Shown here: piece after piece, positions 26,843 through 37,135 of the stretch
Layout of the letters: each line of letters begins with the position of its first letter
How positions within the stretch are numbered: the stretch's first letter is position 1
Assembly: GCA_902616615.1 (NCBI GenBank)
Contig: CACMTN010000005.1
Coordinates: 1 to 64,000, forward strand
DNA: 64,000 nucleotides
Reading direction: 5' to 3'
From: an uncultured SAR116 cluster alpha proteobacterium
GTDB taxonomy: Bacteria; Pseudomonadota; Alphaproteobacteria; Puniceispirillales; Marisalimonadaceae
Made by a program: the position numbers and the translations under genes
The notes under the pieces: model-generated
What the model was told of the DNA's origin: nothing
What the model saw: the letters and a program-made list of their open reading frames with translations, nothing else
The model's database searches: none

Positions 26843-28200
26843 ACTGTTCTATCTGGTTTATCTTCTAATTGTATATTCTTTTCTAGTAATTGTTTTCTTA
26901 TCTGATCTGCTTTTTCGTACTCTTTATTTTCTTTTGCAATTTTACGTTTTATTATGAGTTCATCGATTTCTTTTTCTGTCATGGCAGGGTTTTCAATTGC
27001 TTCGTTTGAATTTACTTCTCCAAATTTAAACCAATCGTCTGTAGAATTGCATAAAATTCCTAAAATATTAGAAGAATTTTTTAACTTTTGAGCACATTCT
27101 TTACTTCCTTTATTAGCTTCATCAGCAAGATAATGTAATCTGGCAAGAGCTTTAGGTGAATTTAAATCATCACAAAGATTATCAATTATCTTAGTGTCCT
27201 GCCCATCATTTACATCAAAGCCTTCAACAGCTCTATAAAGTCTAGAGAGTGATTTAGTAGCTTCATCTAAAGATTTCTTACTAAAATTCAAAGGAGCCCT
27301 GTACTGAGCTTGCATTAACGCATATCTGATTGCCTCGCCCCTAAAATTTAACAACAAACTATTTATGGTAGCAAAATTACCTAGTGATTTTGACATTTTT
27401 TCACCGTTAGAAGTAACGTAACCATTATGCAACCAGTAATTGGCCATAATATCAGATTTATTGGCACAACAAGACTGAGCGATTTCATTTTCATGGTGTG
27501 GAAAAATCAAGTCTAATCCACCAGCATGTATATCAAATTGTGTTCCTAAATATTTTTTACTCATTGCTGAACATTCTATATGCCAACCTGGACGACCTCT
27601 ACCCCATGGACTATCCCATCCAGGAAGTTTTTCGGATGATGGTTTCCATAAAATAAAGTCTCCAGGATTTTTTTTATATTCAGCAACTTCAACCCTTGAT
27701 CCAGATATCATCTCATCAAGTGACCTACCTGATAAAGCTCCGTAATTATTATATTTTTCAACAGCAAACAAAACATTTCCGGATGAAACATAAGCAAAAC
27801 CATTTGAAATTAATGTTTCTATCATTTCTATCATTTCAGATATATGGTCAGTTGCTTTTGGTTCAAAATCAGGTTTCAAATTACCTAACGCATGAGCATC
27901 TTTATGAAAATTTTTTATTGTTTCATTAGTCAATTGTGAAATATTTATTTTTTTTTCAATTGCTCTTTTATTAATTTTGTCGTCAATATCCGTTATATTT
28001 CTTACATATGTAACTTTTGGATATATTTTTCTAAGTAATCTAACTAAAACATCAAAAACAACTAAGGGTCTTGCATTACCAATATGTATAAAATCATAAA
28101 CAGTGGGTCCACATGCATATATTCTTACATTTTGGGTATCGATAGGCTGAAAAACAGACAATCGCCCTTGAAGTGTATTATATAAATTTAATTTAATCAT
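26827..28200 (-). CDS. cysS: Cysteinyl-tRNA synthetase
   Basis: A 457-residue class I synthetase. The zinc Cys in YACGPTVYD, the HIGH motif as HIGNARPLVVFD, the GWHIECSAM block, FPHHENEIAQ and the KMSKS as GEKMSKSLGNF are all present. It charges tRNA-Cys. It lies between gltX (25 bp) and trmJ, all on the minus strand, so these translation genes are probably cotranscribed. Confidence 0.97.
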   Translation of the reverse strand: MIKLNLYNTLQGRLSVFQPIDTQNVRIYACGPTVYDFIHIGNARPLVVFDVLVRLLRKIYPKVTYVRNITDIDDKINKRAIEKKINISQLTNETIKNFHKDAHALGNLKPDFEPKATDHISEMIEMIETLISNGFAYVSSGNVLFAVEKYNNYGALSGRSLDEMISGSRVEVAEYKKNPGDFILWKPSSEKLPGWDSPWGRGRPGWHIECSAMSKKYLGTQFDIHAGGLDLIFPHHENEIAQSCCANKSDIMANYWLHNGYVTSNGEKMSKSLGNFATINSLLLNFRGEAIRYALMQAQYRAPLNFSKKSLDEATKSLSRLYRAVEGFDVNDGQDTKIIDNLCDDLNSPKALARLHYLADEANKGSKECAQKLKNSSNILGILCNSTDDWFKFGEVNSNEAIENPAMTEKEIDELIIKRKIAKENKEYEKADQIRKQLLEKNIQLEDKPDRTVWRRL

Positions 28201-28225
28201 TTTGAGATTTATTTATTTTAAAAAT

Positions 28226-29557
28226 TTAATTATTTTGATTTAATCTTTCTTTAATTTTATCTTTCCCCATCATTAACACTAAATTTGCCATTTCTGGCCC
28301 ATTACTCTGACCTGTAAGGCATAATCTTAGTGGCTTGAAAAGTTCTTTACCTTTTTTACCACTTTCTTTCATAAGAGATTTAGTCCAAACCGACCAAGTG
28401 TTTTTATCAAATCTTTCTTTAGGAAGTGTTTGCAACGCTAGTTTTTTAAAATCTTGATCATTTGAAACTTCTTTAATATCCCCATAAACAATGTTCCACC
28501 AAAACTTTACGTCATAAAAATTATTTATATTTCCTCTAATTAAATTCCAAAATTCGTTAGTAATTTTAATATCTAATATATTTAACTGATGACTAATATC
28601 CTTATAATCTACCAGCTGAAAAAACTTAGAATTCAAAGCTGATAATTCCGTTTTATCAAATTTAGGCTTTGAATTTCCAAACTTAGAGATATCAAAACTT
28701 TTAACAATTTGTTTCATATCTTTAAAAATATCAATTGAATCTGAAGTCCCAATTTTAGCTAACAAGGAGGAAATTGCCATTGGTTGAAATCCTTGACTTC
28801 TTAATTCTCGAAGCGATAAACTTCCAATTCTTTTTGAAAGTCCTGATCCAGTATTATCAGTCAATAGTGACAAATGACCCATTTTTGGTGACAATGATCC
28901 TAGTGCTTCAAATAACTGTATTTGAGCAGCTGAATTTGTCATATGATCTTCACCTCTCAAAATGTCTGTTACTTCAAATTGGATATCGTCTACTACTGAA
29001 GCTAATGTATAAATAACCCTTCCGTCTTCTCTTAATATGACTGGATCTGACAAATTAGACATATTGTATTTACTCTCACCCTTCACAAGATCATTCCAAT
29101 TTACGTCTTCATGATTGAGTAAAAATCTGTAATGTGGTTTTTTTCCTTTAGACCTTAAATCAGCAATATCAGAATCTGATAATTGCAATGCAGACCTATC
29201 ATAAATAGGTGGTTTTCCTGAAGTCAATTGGCTTTTTCTTTTAAGGGATAATTCTTCCGCCGTCTCAAAACAAGGATATGCACGTTTTTTTTCTAATAAA
29301 GTTTCTAAAGCTTCATTATAAGATAAAAGTCTAGAAGACTGCCTTTCTAAACTATCCCAATTTATATTCATCCAAGTTAAATCTTCTATAATAGAATCCT
29401 CATATTCTTTGGATGATCTCTCATCGTCAGTATCGTCAATTCTAAGCATAAAGTGACCATTTTTACTCTTAGCAAATAAGAAGTTAACTAAAGCAGTTCT
29501 AAAATTTCCAATATGTAAATATCCCGTTGGGCTTGGTGCAAATCGAACTTTAATCAT
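28226..29557 (-). CDS. gltX: Glutamyl-tRNA synthetase
   Basis: A 443-residue class I synthetase with HIGH as YLHIGNFRTALVNFLFA, RIDDTDDERS, the ILRGEDHMTNSAAQI region and the KMSKS counterpart GLSKRIGSLS. It charges tRNA-Glu, and in alphaproteobacteria often tRNA-Gln for later amidation. Many alphaproteobacteria carry two gltX genes, and only one is in this window. It is followed by cysS after 25 bp. Confidence 0.95.
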   Translation of the reverse strand: MIKVRFAPSPTGYLHIGNFRTALVNFLFAKSKNGHFMLRIDDTDDERSSKEYEDSIIEDLTWMNINWDSLERQSSRLLSYNEALETLLEKKRAYPCFETAEELSLKRKSQLTSGKPPIYDRSALQLSDSDIADLRSKGKKPHYRFLLNHEDVNWNDLVKGESKYNMSNLSDPVILREDGRVIYTLASVVDDIQFEVTDILRGEDHMTNSAAQIQLFEALGSLSPKMGHLSLLTDNTGSGLSKRIGSLSLRELRSQGFQPMAISSLLAKIGTSDSIDIFKDMKQIVKSFDISKFGNSKPKFDKTELSALNSKFFQLVDYKDISHQLNILDIKITNEFWNLIRGNINNFYDVKFWWNIVYGDIKEVSNDQDFKKLALQTLPKERFDKNTWSVWTKSLMKESGKKGKELFKPLRLCLTGQSNGPEMANLVLMMGKDKIKERLNQNN

Positions 29558-29602
29558 TAATTTTCCTAATTTATAAAAAGTTACAAATAAATATAGTAAA
29601 CT

Positions 29603-31273
29603 TTAATTCCAATTCCTAAAACCACTAGTTAGAGGATACCTTCTATCCCTACCAAAAGCTTTTTCAGTAACTTTTGGTCCAGGTGCTGACTGAAATCTTT
29701 TATACTCAGATCTAGACAACAACATTGAGATTTTTTTTACATCATTTAAATCAAAGCCTTCACTTACTATTTCATCTAATGACTGATCATCTTCAACTAA
29801 TTTCTTTAAAATAACATCAAGGATATCATATTCTGGCAAGCTATCTGTATCTTTTTGATCTTCTCTTAATTCTGCACTTGGTGGCTTAGTAATTATTCTA
29901 TCTGGTATTACTATTCCCTTAGGTCCTAAAAATTCTGATGGTTTGTTTAAATTTCTCCATTTACATAATTTGAAAACATCACTCTTCCAGACATCTTTTA
30001 TAACCGCAAACCCACCACACATATCTCCATATAATGTTGCGTATCCAACAGCGTATTCTGACTTATTTCCTGTGGCTAATACCATTGATCCATATTTATT
30101 TGATATTGCCATTAATATTAATCCTCTAATTCTAGATTGAATATTTTCTTCAGTTATACCTGGTGGTATCATTGGACCATTAAAATTTAATAAAATTTGA
30201 TCAATAGTTTTCATACCTTCTTTGATATCTAAATATGAGTAATCGATTCCAAGATTAGACGAAGCCATTTCAGCATCTTCAAGACTTTCTTTACTAGTAT
30301 ATGGACTAGGCATCATCACTGCTTTTACTAATTTTGGCCCTAAAGCATCAGTTGCTATCGCAGCTACTAGTGCTGAATCAACACCACCTGACATCCCAAG
30401 TACAACACCCGGAAAACCGTTGTTGTTAACATAATCCCTCACGCTAACAACTAGAGACTTATACAATGCCTCAATATTAGAAGAGATTTTTTTAATGTTT
30501 TTTTGAAAATTCCATTTATTGTTATTTTTATATAAATCAATATTCAATATTTCTTCTTTAAAGTCATTTAGTTGTACTGTTAATTCTCCACTATCACTTA
30601 AACAAAAAGATGAACCATCAAAAACTAATTCGTCTTGTCCTCCTACCCTATTCAGGTAAATTAAAGGTAATTTTGATTCAAAAACTCTTGAAACAGCAAC
30701 AGACATTCTTTGATCAATTTTTTTGGTTGTATATGGTGAAGCATTAATTGAAATAATCATCTCAGCTCCTGTTTCTGAAAGACAATCTATAACTGTTTCA
30801 TTCCAAATATCTTCACATATTGGTAATCCAATTAATGTTTCTCTAATTTTAACTGGGCCTGACAAAGAACCAGGAGTAAAAATTCGCTGTTCATCAAATA
30901 CTCCAGTATTTGGAAGATTATGTTTATCCCTAAATGACAGAATTTTTCCTTGATCCAAAACAAAAACGGAATTTCTAATTTTATCTTCATCTTTTCTTGG
31001 AGATCCAAGAATTATAGCAGCTTTACCATCATTAGTTAATTTAGCTAAATCACTAATTTCATTCTCTACAAGTTCTAAGAAATCATTTCTTAGAACTAAA
31101 TCGTCAATTGGATATCCAGTAACATACAACTCTGGAACAACAATAATATCTACATCATTGCTCAAATCATTTCTTATAGAAATAAGTTTAGAAATATTTC
31201 CTTTAACGTCACCTACTTTGGGATTTAATTGGGCAAGTGCTATTTTCATTTTATTTTTCAATAATTGACTCAT
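29603..31273 (-). CDS. nadE: Glutamine-dependent NAD+ synthetase
   Basis: A 556-residue two-domain enzyme that makes NAD from deamido-NAD, ATP and glutamine. The N-terminal nitrilase-like glutaminase has Glu49, Lys117 and Cys153 (LPICEDIW). The C-terminal synthetase has SGGVDS at 295-300. The family usually begins at MKIALAQLNP, which is residue 9 here (31249), so the true start may be there. It lies 12 bp after a nicotinate phosphoribosyltransferase gene, giving a short NAD salvage unit. Confidence 0.95.
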   Translation of the reverse strand: MSQLLKNKMKIALAQLNPKVGDVKGNISKLISIRNDLSNDVDIIVVPELYVTGYPIDDLVLRNDFLELVENEISDLAKLTNDGKAAIILGSPRKDEDKIRNSVFVLDQGKILSFRDKHNLPNTGVFDEQRIFTPGSLSGPVKIRETLIGLPICEDIWNETVIDCLSETGAEMIISINASPYTTKKIDQRMSVAVSRVFESKLPLIYLNRVGGQDELVFDGSSFCLSDSGELTVQLNDFKEEILNIDLYKNNNKWNFQKNIKKISSNIEALYKSLVVSVRDYVNNNGFPGVVLGMSGGVDSALVAAIATDALGPKLVKAVMMPSPYTSKESLEDAEMASSNLGIDYSYLDIKEGMKTIDQILLNFNGPMIPPGITEENIQSRIRGLILMAISNKYGSMVLATGNKSEYAVGYATLYGDMCGGFAVIKDVWKSDVFKLCKWRNLNKPSEFLGPKGIVIPDRIITKPPSAELREDQKDTDSLPEYDILDVILKKLVEDDQSLDEIVSEGFDLNDVKKISMLLSRSEYKRFQSAPGPKVTEKAFGRDRRYPLTSGFRNWN

Positions 31274-31285
31274 TTATTAGAATAA

Positions 31286-32467
31286 TTACCGCTTCAGTAA
31301 AAACTCTCTTCCAAGTTTAACTTGTGACTTGCCACCATAAGAGATTATATCAGCAGTTGCATAGGTTTCTGACCAACGACTAGGTAGATACGAACCTGTA
31401 CCTACAACATTAACAGGTACTTTTGCAAGTGAAAAAACCTTACATTTCTCTGGACCAAATCCACTTGAAGCAACAATTTTAACTTTTTCAAAACCAGCAT
31501 TATCAAGTATTTCTCTCAAATGCCATACAGCAGCTGCAGATACTCCAGTGCCAATTAAATAACGAAGTTCTTGTTCAGTTCTGTAACCACGAATAGCTTG
31601 TGGAGCATTTCGTTCTAAAACCGAATAAGACCCAGCTACATCAAGTCCTTCAACATATCTTCCACCATGAGTATCAATTCTAAGTGACAAAGAGTACTTA
31701 TCAGCTAAACTTTTAAATGATCTACAAATAGTTAAACCATCTGTTATTTCTTTACCAAAATAATCAATAAGAACTGTTAATGGTTCATCTGGCCAAGTGG
31801 AGTGAAACATTTGTGCTGCTTTTAATGTTGATCCAGCATAACCAATTAATGCATGAGGCATAGTACCTAAACCTTTTGTGTTTTCAAATAAATGCGCAGT
31901 TTTGTCAGTAGCGCATCCTATAAAACCTATTGCTTCACCTTCTGACTTAACCCGTTTAGAGCCCACAAATGCTCCGTAAGCCATCAAATCTGCCATGTCA
32001 GCACCTGCACAATGTCTTGCATCCATAGCTAAAAAAGATGTTTTAGGTAAACTCTCTACCATTGCTTTTGCATTGTAAGCAGCAACACAAGTGGCTCCAA
32101 TTTTTTGAAGTAAAGCGGTTTCTAAATCAACTAATAATAAAAAAGAACCTGATATATACAATAAAGGTTCTCCAGCACCAACATCGGAACCTTCAGCAAA
32201 ACAACGTTTTATATTAACGCTACCTTTTCTCTCTTTTATAATTTTTTCTAGCCAATCTATAGCTGGGTTTAAAGCAGAAATAACCGGCCTTCTCATGAAA
32301 ATTGCATATGTAACTTCTGTGTCTCCAAAGGAAGAAACAATATCCTTTGTTCTTAAAAAATAAGTGTCTGTGACTGAAGCTAACTGGCTTGGATTTGGTC
32401 TTAGATCACTGGGCCAATTATTTTTTTTGACAAGTTTAAAATTATGCTTTTTCTTTTGATTACTCAA
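31286..32467 (-). CDS. Nicotinate phosphoribosyltransferase family protein
   Basis: A 393-residue member of the nicotinate/quinolinate phosphoribosyltransferase fold. Seen are TDTYFLRTKDI at about 33-43, MDARHCAGADMADLMAYGAFVGS, the LIDYFGKEITDGL barrel strand, and the phosphate-binding RIDTHGGRYVEGLD. It would join nicotinate and PRPP to form nicotinate mononucleotide. The adjacency to nadE supports a role in NAD salvage. It is shorter than classical PncB and closer to the alphaproteobacterial variant. Confidence 0.88.
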   Translation of the reverse strand: MSNQKKKHNFKLVKKNNWPSDLRPNPSQLASVTDTYFLRTKDIVSSFGDTEVTYAIFMRRPVISALNPAIDWLEKIIKERKGSVNIKRCFAEGSDVGAGEPLLYISGSFLLLVDLETALLQKIGATCVAAYNAKAMVESLPKTSFLAMDARHCAGADMADLMAYGAFVGSKRVKSEGEAIGFIGCATDKTAHLFENTKGLGTMPHALIGYAGSTLKAAQMFHSTWPDEPLTVLIDYFGKEITDGLTICRSFKSLADKYSLSLRIDTHGGRYVEGLDVAGSYSVLERNAPQAIRGYRTEQELRYLIGTGVSAAAVWHLREILDNAGFEKVKIVASSGFGPEKCKVFSLAKVPVNVVGTGSYLPSRWSETYATADIISYGGKSQVKLGREFLLKR

Positions 32468-32476
32468 GACATTTCC

Positions 32477-33862
32477 TTAAGATACTGCCGCAATTTGTTT
32501 TTTTTGATTATTTCTATTTTCGGTAAGCAAATCAGCCACTAAAAATGCCAGCTCAAGAGATTGAGTTGCATTAAGTCTAGGATCACAATGAGTATGATAT
32601 CTATCCGCTAAATTTGATTCATTCACTTCATACACACCACCAACACACTCTGTTACATTTTGACCTGTCATTTCAAAATGCACCCCACCTGGTATAGTAT
32701 TCATTTCATTGTGAACCTCAAAAAAACCTTTAACCTCCATCATAATATCATCCATTTTCCTAGTTTTAAATCCTGATGATGCTTTGACTGTATTTCCATG
32801 CATTGGATCACTACACCAACCTACAACCAATCCAGACCTCTTAACTGCTGAAATTAATGGTTTTAATTTTTTGTGTATTTCTGACGAGCCCATTCTAGCA
32901 ATCAAAGTTAGTCTACCCGCTTGATTAAGTGGATTGAGCTTTTCAATTAATCTAAGCAAATCGTCGGGTTCTGTAGATGGTCCACACTTTAAGCCTATAG
33001 GATTGGCTATTCCTCTCATATATTCAACATGAGCCTCATCAATACTTCTTGTTCTATCTCCAATCCATAACATATGAGCAGATGTAGCAAACCAACCTTT
33101 CTCTTCTGTTATAGTGTCTTTTCTAGTAAGGGCTTCTTCATAATTAAGTAACAATCCCTCATGAGATGTATAAAATTCAGTTTCACGAAGTTGGACAGTG
33201 TTTTCTGGTGTCATGCCACACGCATTCATAAACTCGAGTGAAGCAGTTATCTGAGACGCTAACTCTTTGTACTTTTCTGCTTCTTTAGTACCTCTAACAA
33301 ACTCAAGGTTCCATTCGTGCAACTTTGTTAAATCTGCCATACCACCACTTGCGAACGCTCTTAATAGGTTCAACGTTGAAGCAGATTTATCATAAACTTG
33401 AATCAAGCGATCTGGGTCAGGTTCTCTTGCTTTTTTGTCGAATGCCATGTCGTTTACCATGTCACCGCGATAACTAGGTAAAGAAATATTGTTTATTTCT
33501 TCAAAAGGAGATGATCTAGGCTTAGAATATTGGCCAGCTAATCTACCTATTTTAACAACAGGCAAGGCTGATCCAAAAGTGAGAACAACAGCCATCTGTA
33601 ACAATACTCTAAAACTATCTCTTATATTATTAGCGTTATGTTCAGCAAACGACTCAGCGCAATCACCACCTTGCAATAAAAAAGCATTACCTTCAGCCAC
33701 ATCAGCCATCCTTTTTCTTAATCTTCTAGCTTCTTCAGCAAAAACTAAAGGCGGTCTAATAGATAACTCCTTTTCCACACTATTTACCTTAGCAAGGTCA
33801 TTATATTCGGGCACTTGCTTAATAGGAAGTTTTCTCCAGCTATCTAATTTCCAATCAATCAT
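32477..33862 (-). CDS. aroG: 3-deoxy-7-phosphoheptulonate synthase, class II
   Basis: A 461-residue class II DAHP synthase, condensing PEP and erythrose 4-phosphate at the entry to aromatic amino acid synthesis. Family blocks seen are WRKLPIKQVPEY, FLLQGGDCAESF, RLAGQYSKPRSSPFE, the WIGDRTR block, GLKCGPS, and PGGVHFEMTGQNVTECVGG with the metal ligands. The class II form is usual in alphaproteobacteria. It is 9 bp before the phosphoribosyltransferase gene. Confidence 0.96.
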   Translation of the reverse strand: MIDWKLDSWRKLPIKQVPEYNDLAKVNSVEKELSIRPPLVFAEEARRLRKRMADVAEGNAFLLQGGDCAESFAEHNANNIRDSFRVLLQMAVVLTFGSALPVVKIGRLAGQYSKPRSSPFEEINNISLPSYRGDMVNDMAFDKKAREPDPDRLIQVYDKSASTLNLLRAFASGGMADLTKLHEWNLEFVRGTKEAEKYKELASQITASLEFMNACGMTPENTVQLRETEFYTSHEGLLLNYEEALTRKDTITEEKGWFATSAHMLWIGDRTRSIDEAHVEYMRGIANPIGLKCGPSTEPDDLLRLIEKLNPLNQAGRLTLIARMGSSEIHKKLKPLISAVKRSGLVVGWCSDPMHGNTVKASSGFKTRKMDDIMMEVKGFFEVHNEMNTIPGGVHFEMTGQNVTECVGGVYEVNESNLADRYHTHCDPRLNATQSLELAFLVADLLTENRNNQKKQIAAVS

Positions 33863-33961
33863 AACTTTTCCTCTAAAAACAAAATCAATATAAAATTTTT
33901 ATTAACAATCTTCAAATAACAGAATTTAACTTTTTCTTCAAATTTTGAGTTAAATTTATCA

Positions 33962-35320
33962 CTAAGATCTCATAGTGACAAACTCTTCAGCAGAAGAGGG
34001 ATGGATGCCTATAGTATTGTCAAAATCAGACTTCAATGCTCCTGCTTTAATTGCTATTGCAATTCCTTGAATTATTTCTGCAGAATCTGGCCCAATCATA
34101 TGAGCTCCAATAACTTTTTGAGTTTTTTCGTTAACAACTAGTTTCATCAGAGTTCTTTCAAGATTTCCAGATATTGTATTTTTTAAAGCTCTGAATTCAC
34201 TTTTATACTCTGTTGCATTTATACCATTTTTTATAGCTTCATCTAAACTAAGACCTACAACTGCAATGGATGGTTGACTAAATACAGCACTAGGAACATT
34301 TTCATAAGAAATGAATCTTTTCAATCCTCCAAATTCTCTATCTGCAAAACTATGTCCTTCTGCTATAGCTACAGGAGTCAATGTAATTTTGTCTGTTACA
34401 TCACCAATTGCAAATATCGATTTAATATTTGTTTGGCTATGCTTATTTACTATTATTTCACCACGACTTCCTGTTTTTACACCAACCTCATTTAATCCAA
34501 GATTTGACACGTTTGGCGATCTGCCAGTTGCACCCATAACAGTTTCAACTTCAATTTTCTTTCCGTTTGATAATTTAACACTATAGTTTATGTTATTCTT
34601 TTCAATTTTTGAAATTGTAACTCCATTATGAATTGTTATTCCCTTTTGCTTCATAGATGTCATCAAAAACTGTCTTATATCTTTATCAAAGCCTCTTAAA
34701 GCCATATCAGCCCTAAAAACAAGATGAGTATCAACTCCAAAACCGTTAAATATGCCCGCAAACTCAACAGCTATATAACCAGAACCATATATAACAATCG
34801 ATTTAGGAAGTTCACTTAAATCTAAAGCTTTATCTGAATTAATCATAAAATGATTGCCATCAAAAGTTGGAAAAGAAGATTCACCTCCTACTGCAATCAT
34901 TATTTTTTTTGATGATAACTCAATAATCTCATTATTACTTTTTGTAATTGAAACACTATTAGGTCCAATAATCTTGCCCCAACCAGTAATCAGTTCACAA
35001 CCAGAATTTTTAATTAATTTTACATAAATTTCGTGAAGTCTATCTAATTCTTTGTTTTTTTTTATAATTAAGTCATTCCAGTTGCTATTAAAGTTATCAA
35101 TTTGCCAACCAAAACCTTCTGCATCTGATGCTTGTTCTGAAAATTGAGATGCATATACTAGTAATTTTTTTGGTACACAGCCTCTTAAAACACAAGTGCC
35201 ACCTGCTCTATCTCCTTCAATAACAAGAGTTTTTGCTCCATAAGATGCTGAAATTCTAGCAGTTCTCGTCCCGCCTGAACCAGCGCCAATTACAATAAGG
35301 TCATAATCAAAATCTGACAT
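33962..35320 (-). CDS. gor: Glutathione-disulfide reductase
   Basis: A 452-residue flavoprotein disulfide reductase. FAD motif IGAGSGGTRTAR (11-22), redox Cys pair in GGTCVLRGCVPKK (Cys43 and Cys48), NADP region GSGYIAVEFAGIF, AIGDVT, and the active-site His in GIHPSSAEEF near the C-terminus. The GTCVxRGCVPKK form is that of glutathione reductase. It keeps glutathione reduced in the cytosol. The YghU-type GST at 40028 is a possible consumer. Confidence 0.94.
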   Translation of the reverse strand: MSDFDYDLIVIGAGSGGTRTARISASYGAKTLVIEGDRAGGTCVLRGCVPKKLLVYASQFSEQASDAEGFGWQIDNFNSNWNDLIIKKNKELDRLHEIYVKLIKNSGCELITGWGKIIGPNSVSITKSNNEIIELSSKKIMIAVGGESSFPTFDGNHFMINSDKALDLSELPKSIVIYGSGYIAVEFAGIFNGFGVDTHLVFRADMALRGFDKDIRQFLMTSMKQKGITIHNGVTISKIEKNNINYSVKLSNGKKIEVETVMGATGRSPNVSNLGLNEVGVKTGSRGEIIVNKHSQTNIKSIFAIGDVTDKITLTPVAIAEGHSFADREFGGLKRFISYENVPSAVFSQPSIAVVGLSLDEAIKNGINATEYKSEFRALKNTISGNLERTLMKLVVNEKTQKVIGAHMIGPDSAEIIQGIAIAIKAGALKSDFDNTIGIHPSSAEEFVTMRS

Positions 35321-35343
35321 ATAATCTCCAGAAAAAAAATTAT

Positions 35344-36192
35344 TTAAAACTTTGCCTCACCCTTCATTGTCATGCCTGCATCTTTTGTACTTGTAAAGCA
35401 ATTCACATAACCATTTTCTTTGTTTTCAATGTTGATAAATAAATTGTCATTTGCATATACAGGTGCAACGCCTCTATGTGAGAAAAAATGCGCTTTTGCT
35501 TTTTTATATTTTTCTGCAGCTCTCAACATAAGAGTTGCTTGAAGTGGCCCATGAAATACTAAATCTTTATATCCCTCTTCTTCTGTCGAATAAGGGTAAT
35601 CATAATGAATTCTATGACCATTGAATGTAATTGCTGAATATCTGAACAACATTGTAGGATGTGTAAAAATTTTTTCTTCATAGTCTGACTTTTCAAATGG
35701 TAAATCATTTTTAATAATCACATTATTTTTTGTTTTTACTATATCTCTATAAACAAGATCATGCTCTTCTTCGATCATCAGCTTATCTTTTACAAAAAAC
35801 TGATATTTTGCTATTACAAAGCATAACATACCAGACTTACCATTTTTTAAATTGATATCCATCACCTTAGATATTTTTTTTACTTGATCCCCTATTTTTA
35901 AAGAATGAAAAAAATGTGTTCGACATCCAGCCCACATTCTTCTTGGAAGAGGGACAGGAGGTAAAAAACCTCCCTTTTTTGGATGAGAATCTTTTCCAAG
36001 TAGAGAGGCTTTAACCACAGCTGGTCCTAGTGCCCAATGAAGGCCAGACGAGGCTATTTCACCATTTTCAGGATTACCAGGATCAATGTCAATCGTTGCC
36101 CTAAACCTGGTTTCCAACGATTTTGTTACTTCGTCAAATATAATCTCTTCATTACCAATCCAAGATTTTAGTTCGTTTACATTGACATTCAT
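35344..36192 (-). CDS. MaoC-like hydratase (mesaconyl/itaconyl-CoA hydratase type)
   Basis: A 282-residue double hot-dog protein with the HTD2/mesaconyl-C4-CoA hydratase layout. The N-terminal half has SSGLHWALGP and a LPPVPLPRRMWAG segment; the C-terminal half has FRYSAITFNGHRIHYDYPY with the catalytic Asp/His-type hydratase signature, and LVFHGPLQATLM. It would add water across an enoyl-CoA double bond. Its place 23 bp past gor is probably incidental. Exact acyl-CoA is not deducible. Confidence 0.85.
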   Translation of the reverse strand: MNVNVNELKSWIGNEEIIFDEVTKSLETRFRATIDIDPGNPENGEIASSGLHWALGPAVVKASLLGKDSHPKKGGFLPPVPLPRRMWAGCRTHFFHSLKIGDQVKKISKVMDINLKNGKSGMLCFVIAKYQFFVKDKLMIEEEHDLVYRDIVKTKNNVIIKNDLPFEKSDYEEKIFTHPTMLFRYSAITFNGHRIHYDYPYSTEEEGYKDLVFHGPLQATLMLRAAEKYKKAKAHFFSHRGVAPVYANDNLFINIENKENGYVNCFTSTKDAGMTMKGEAKF

Positions 36193-36289
36193 TTTGATTT
36201 CTTTTTGTAATTATAAATAAAATTTTATTTAATATATTGAAAATTATAATCTAAAACAAGTTAACTATAGCAAATAATTGAGGATAAAT

Positions 36290-37135
36290 ATGAACGAAAT
36301 TCTGAAATTAAATATTGGAATTGCAGGATGCGGAACTATGGGACTACCTATGTTAGAAGTTCTATTAAAAAATAAAATAAGAGCTTTTGGGTATGATATA
36401 AAATCAAAAGATAATTTTCCTACTATAAAAAATAAATTTATCTCATCCAAAACAGAGTTTTTTGACAAATCAGACATTATTTTAAGTGCAGTTAGAGATA
36501 TAGATCAGACATTAGAACTTTGTGAAGGCCATAATGGACTTTTTAAATTAAATTCTCGCAAAACATTTATAATATGTTCAACATTATCTCCTGCTTTTTT
36601 AAAAAATTTTTTTCTGCAATCGCCTGATAATATTACAATGATAGAAGCACCAATGTCAGGAGCTCCAATGAGAGCAAAAGATGCATCACTAACTTTTATG
36701 GTTGGATCTAAGGTAAATGAGTTTGAAAAAATTTTACCTATTTTAAATATATTAGGTAATAAAATTTATCATATTGGAGAATTTGGTTCTGGGATGTCTG
36801 TTAAAGTTTTAAATAATTTTGTAGCATCTTGTTCAGTTGTAGCAGTAAGACATGTCCTTTCTGAGGCTAAAAATTTAAACATTACAACTAATCAATTGCT
36901 AAAAATTTTAAATAGTTCGTCTGGACAAACTTGGTTCAGTGAAAATTTAGAAAATATAGATTGGGCTAAAGAAAACTATGAGACAGATAATACAATTGCA
37001 ATTTTAGAAAAAGATGTAAGAAGTTTTCTGGATGGATTAGCTGATTCAAATTCTAGTTCAAACAATGCAATGGTTAATTTTCAAAATGCTCTTTTGAATG
37101 GATTAAAAAACATTCCAACATTTCCAAATAATTAA
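36290..37135 (+). CDS. NAD(P)-dependent beta-hydroxyacid dehydrogenase (3-hydroxyisobutyrate dehydrogenase family)
   Basis: Starting at ATG 36290, with GAGGA 5 bases upstream; a frame open from a TTG at 36278 overlaps that site and is unlikely to be used. The 281-residue product has the Rossmann motif GIAGCGTMGLPM, the substrate block EAPMSGAPMRAKDASLTFMVG, and the catalytic Lys in VKVLNNFV. It oxidises a beta-hydroxy acid to the semialdehyde or keto acid. Which one is not certain. It shares a TTAA stop with the convergent FMN reductase gene. Confidence 0.88.
   Translation: MNEILKLNIGIAGCGTMGLPMLEVLLKNKIRAFGYDIKSKDNFPTIKNKFISSKTEFFDKSDIILSAVRDIDQTLELCEGHNGLFKLNSRKTFIICSTLSPAFLKNFFLQSPDNITMIEAPMSGAPMRAKDASLTFMVGSKVNEFEKILPILNILGNKIYHIGEFGSGMSVKVLNNFVASCSVVAVRHVLSEAKNLNITTNQLLKILNSSSGQTWFSENLENIDWAKENYETDNTIAILEKDVRSFLDGLADSNSSSNNAMVNFQNALLNGLKNIPTFPNN

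Noticed and set aside
33489..33893. A 134-codon plus-strand frame opposite the DAHP synthase gene
   Set aside because: It lies wholly opposite a clear housekeeping gene and has no family character.
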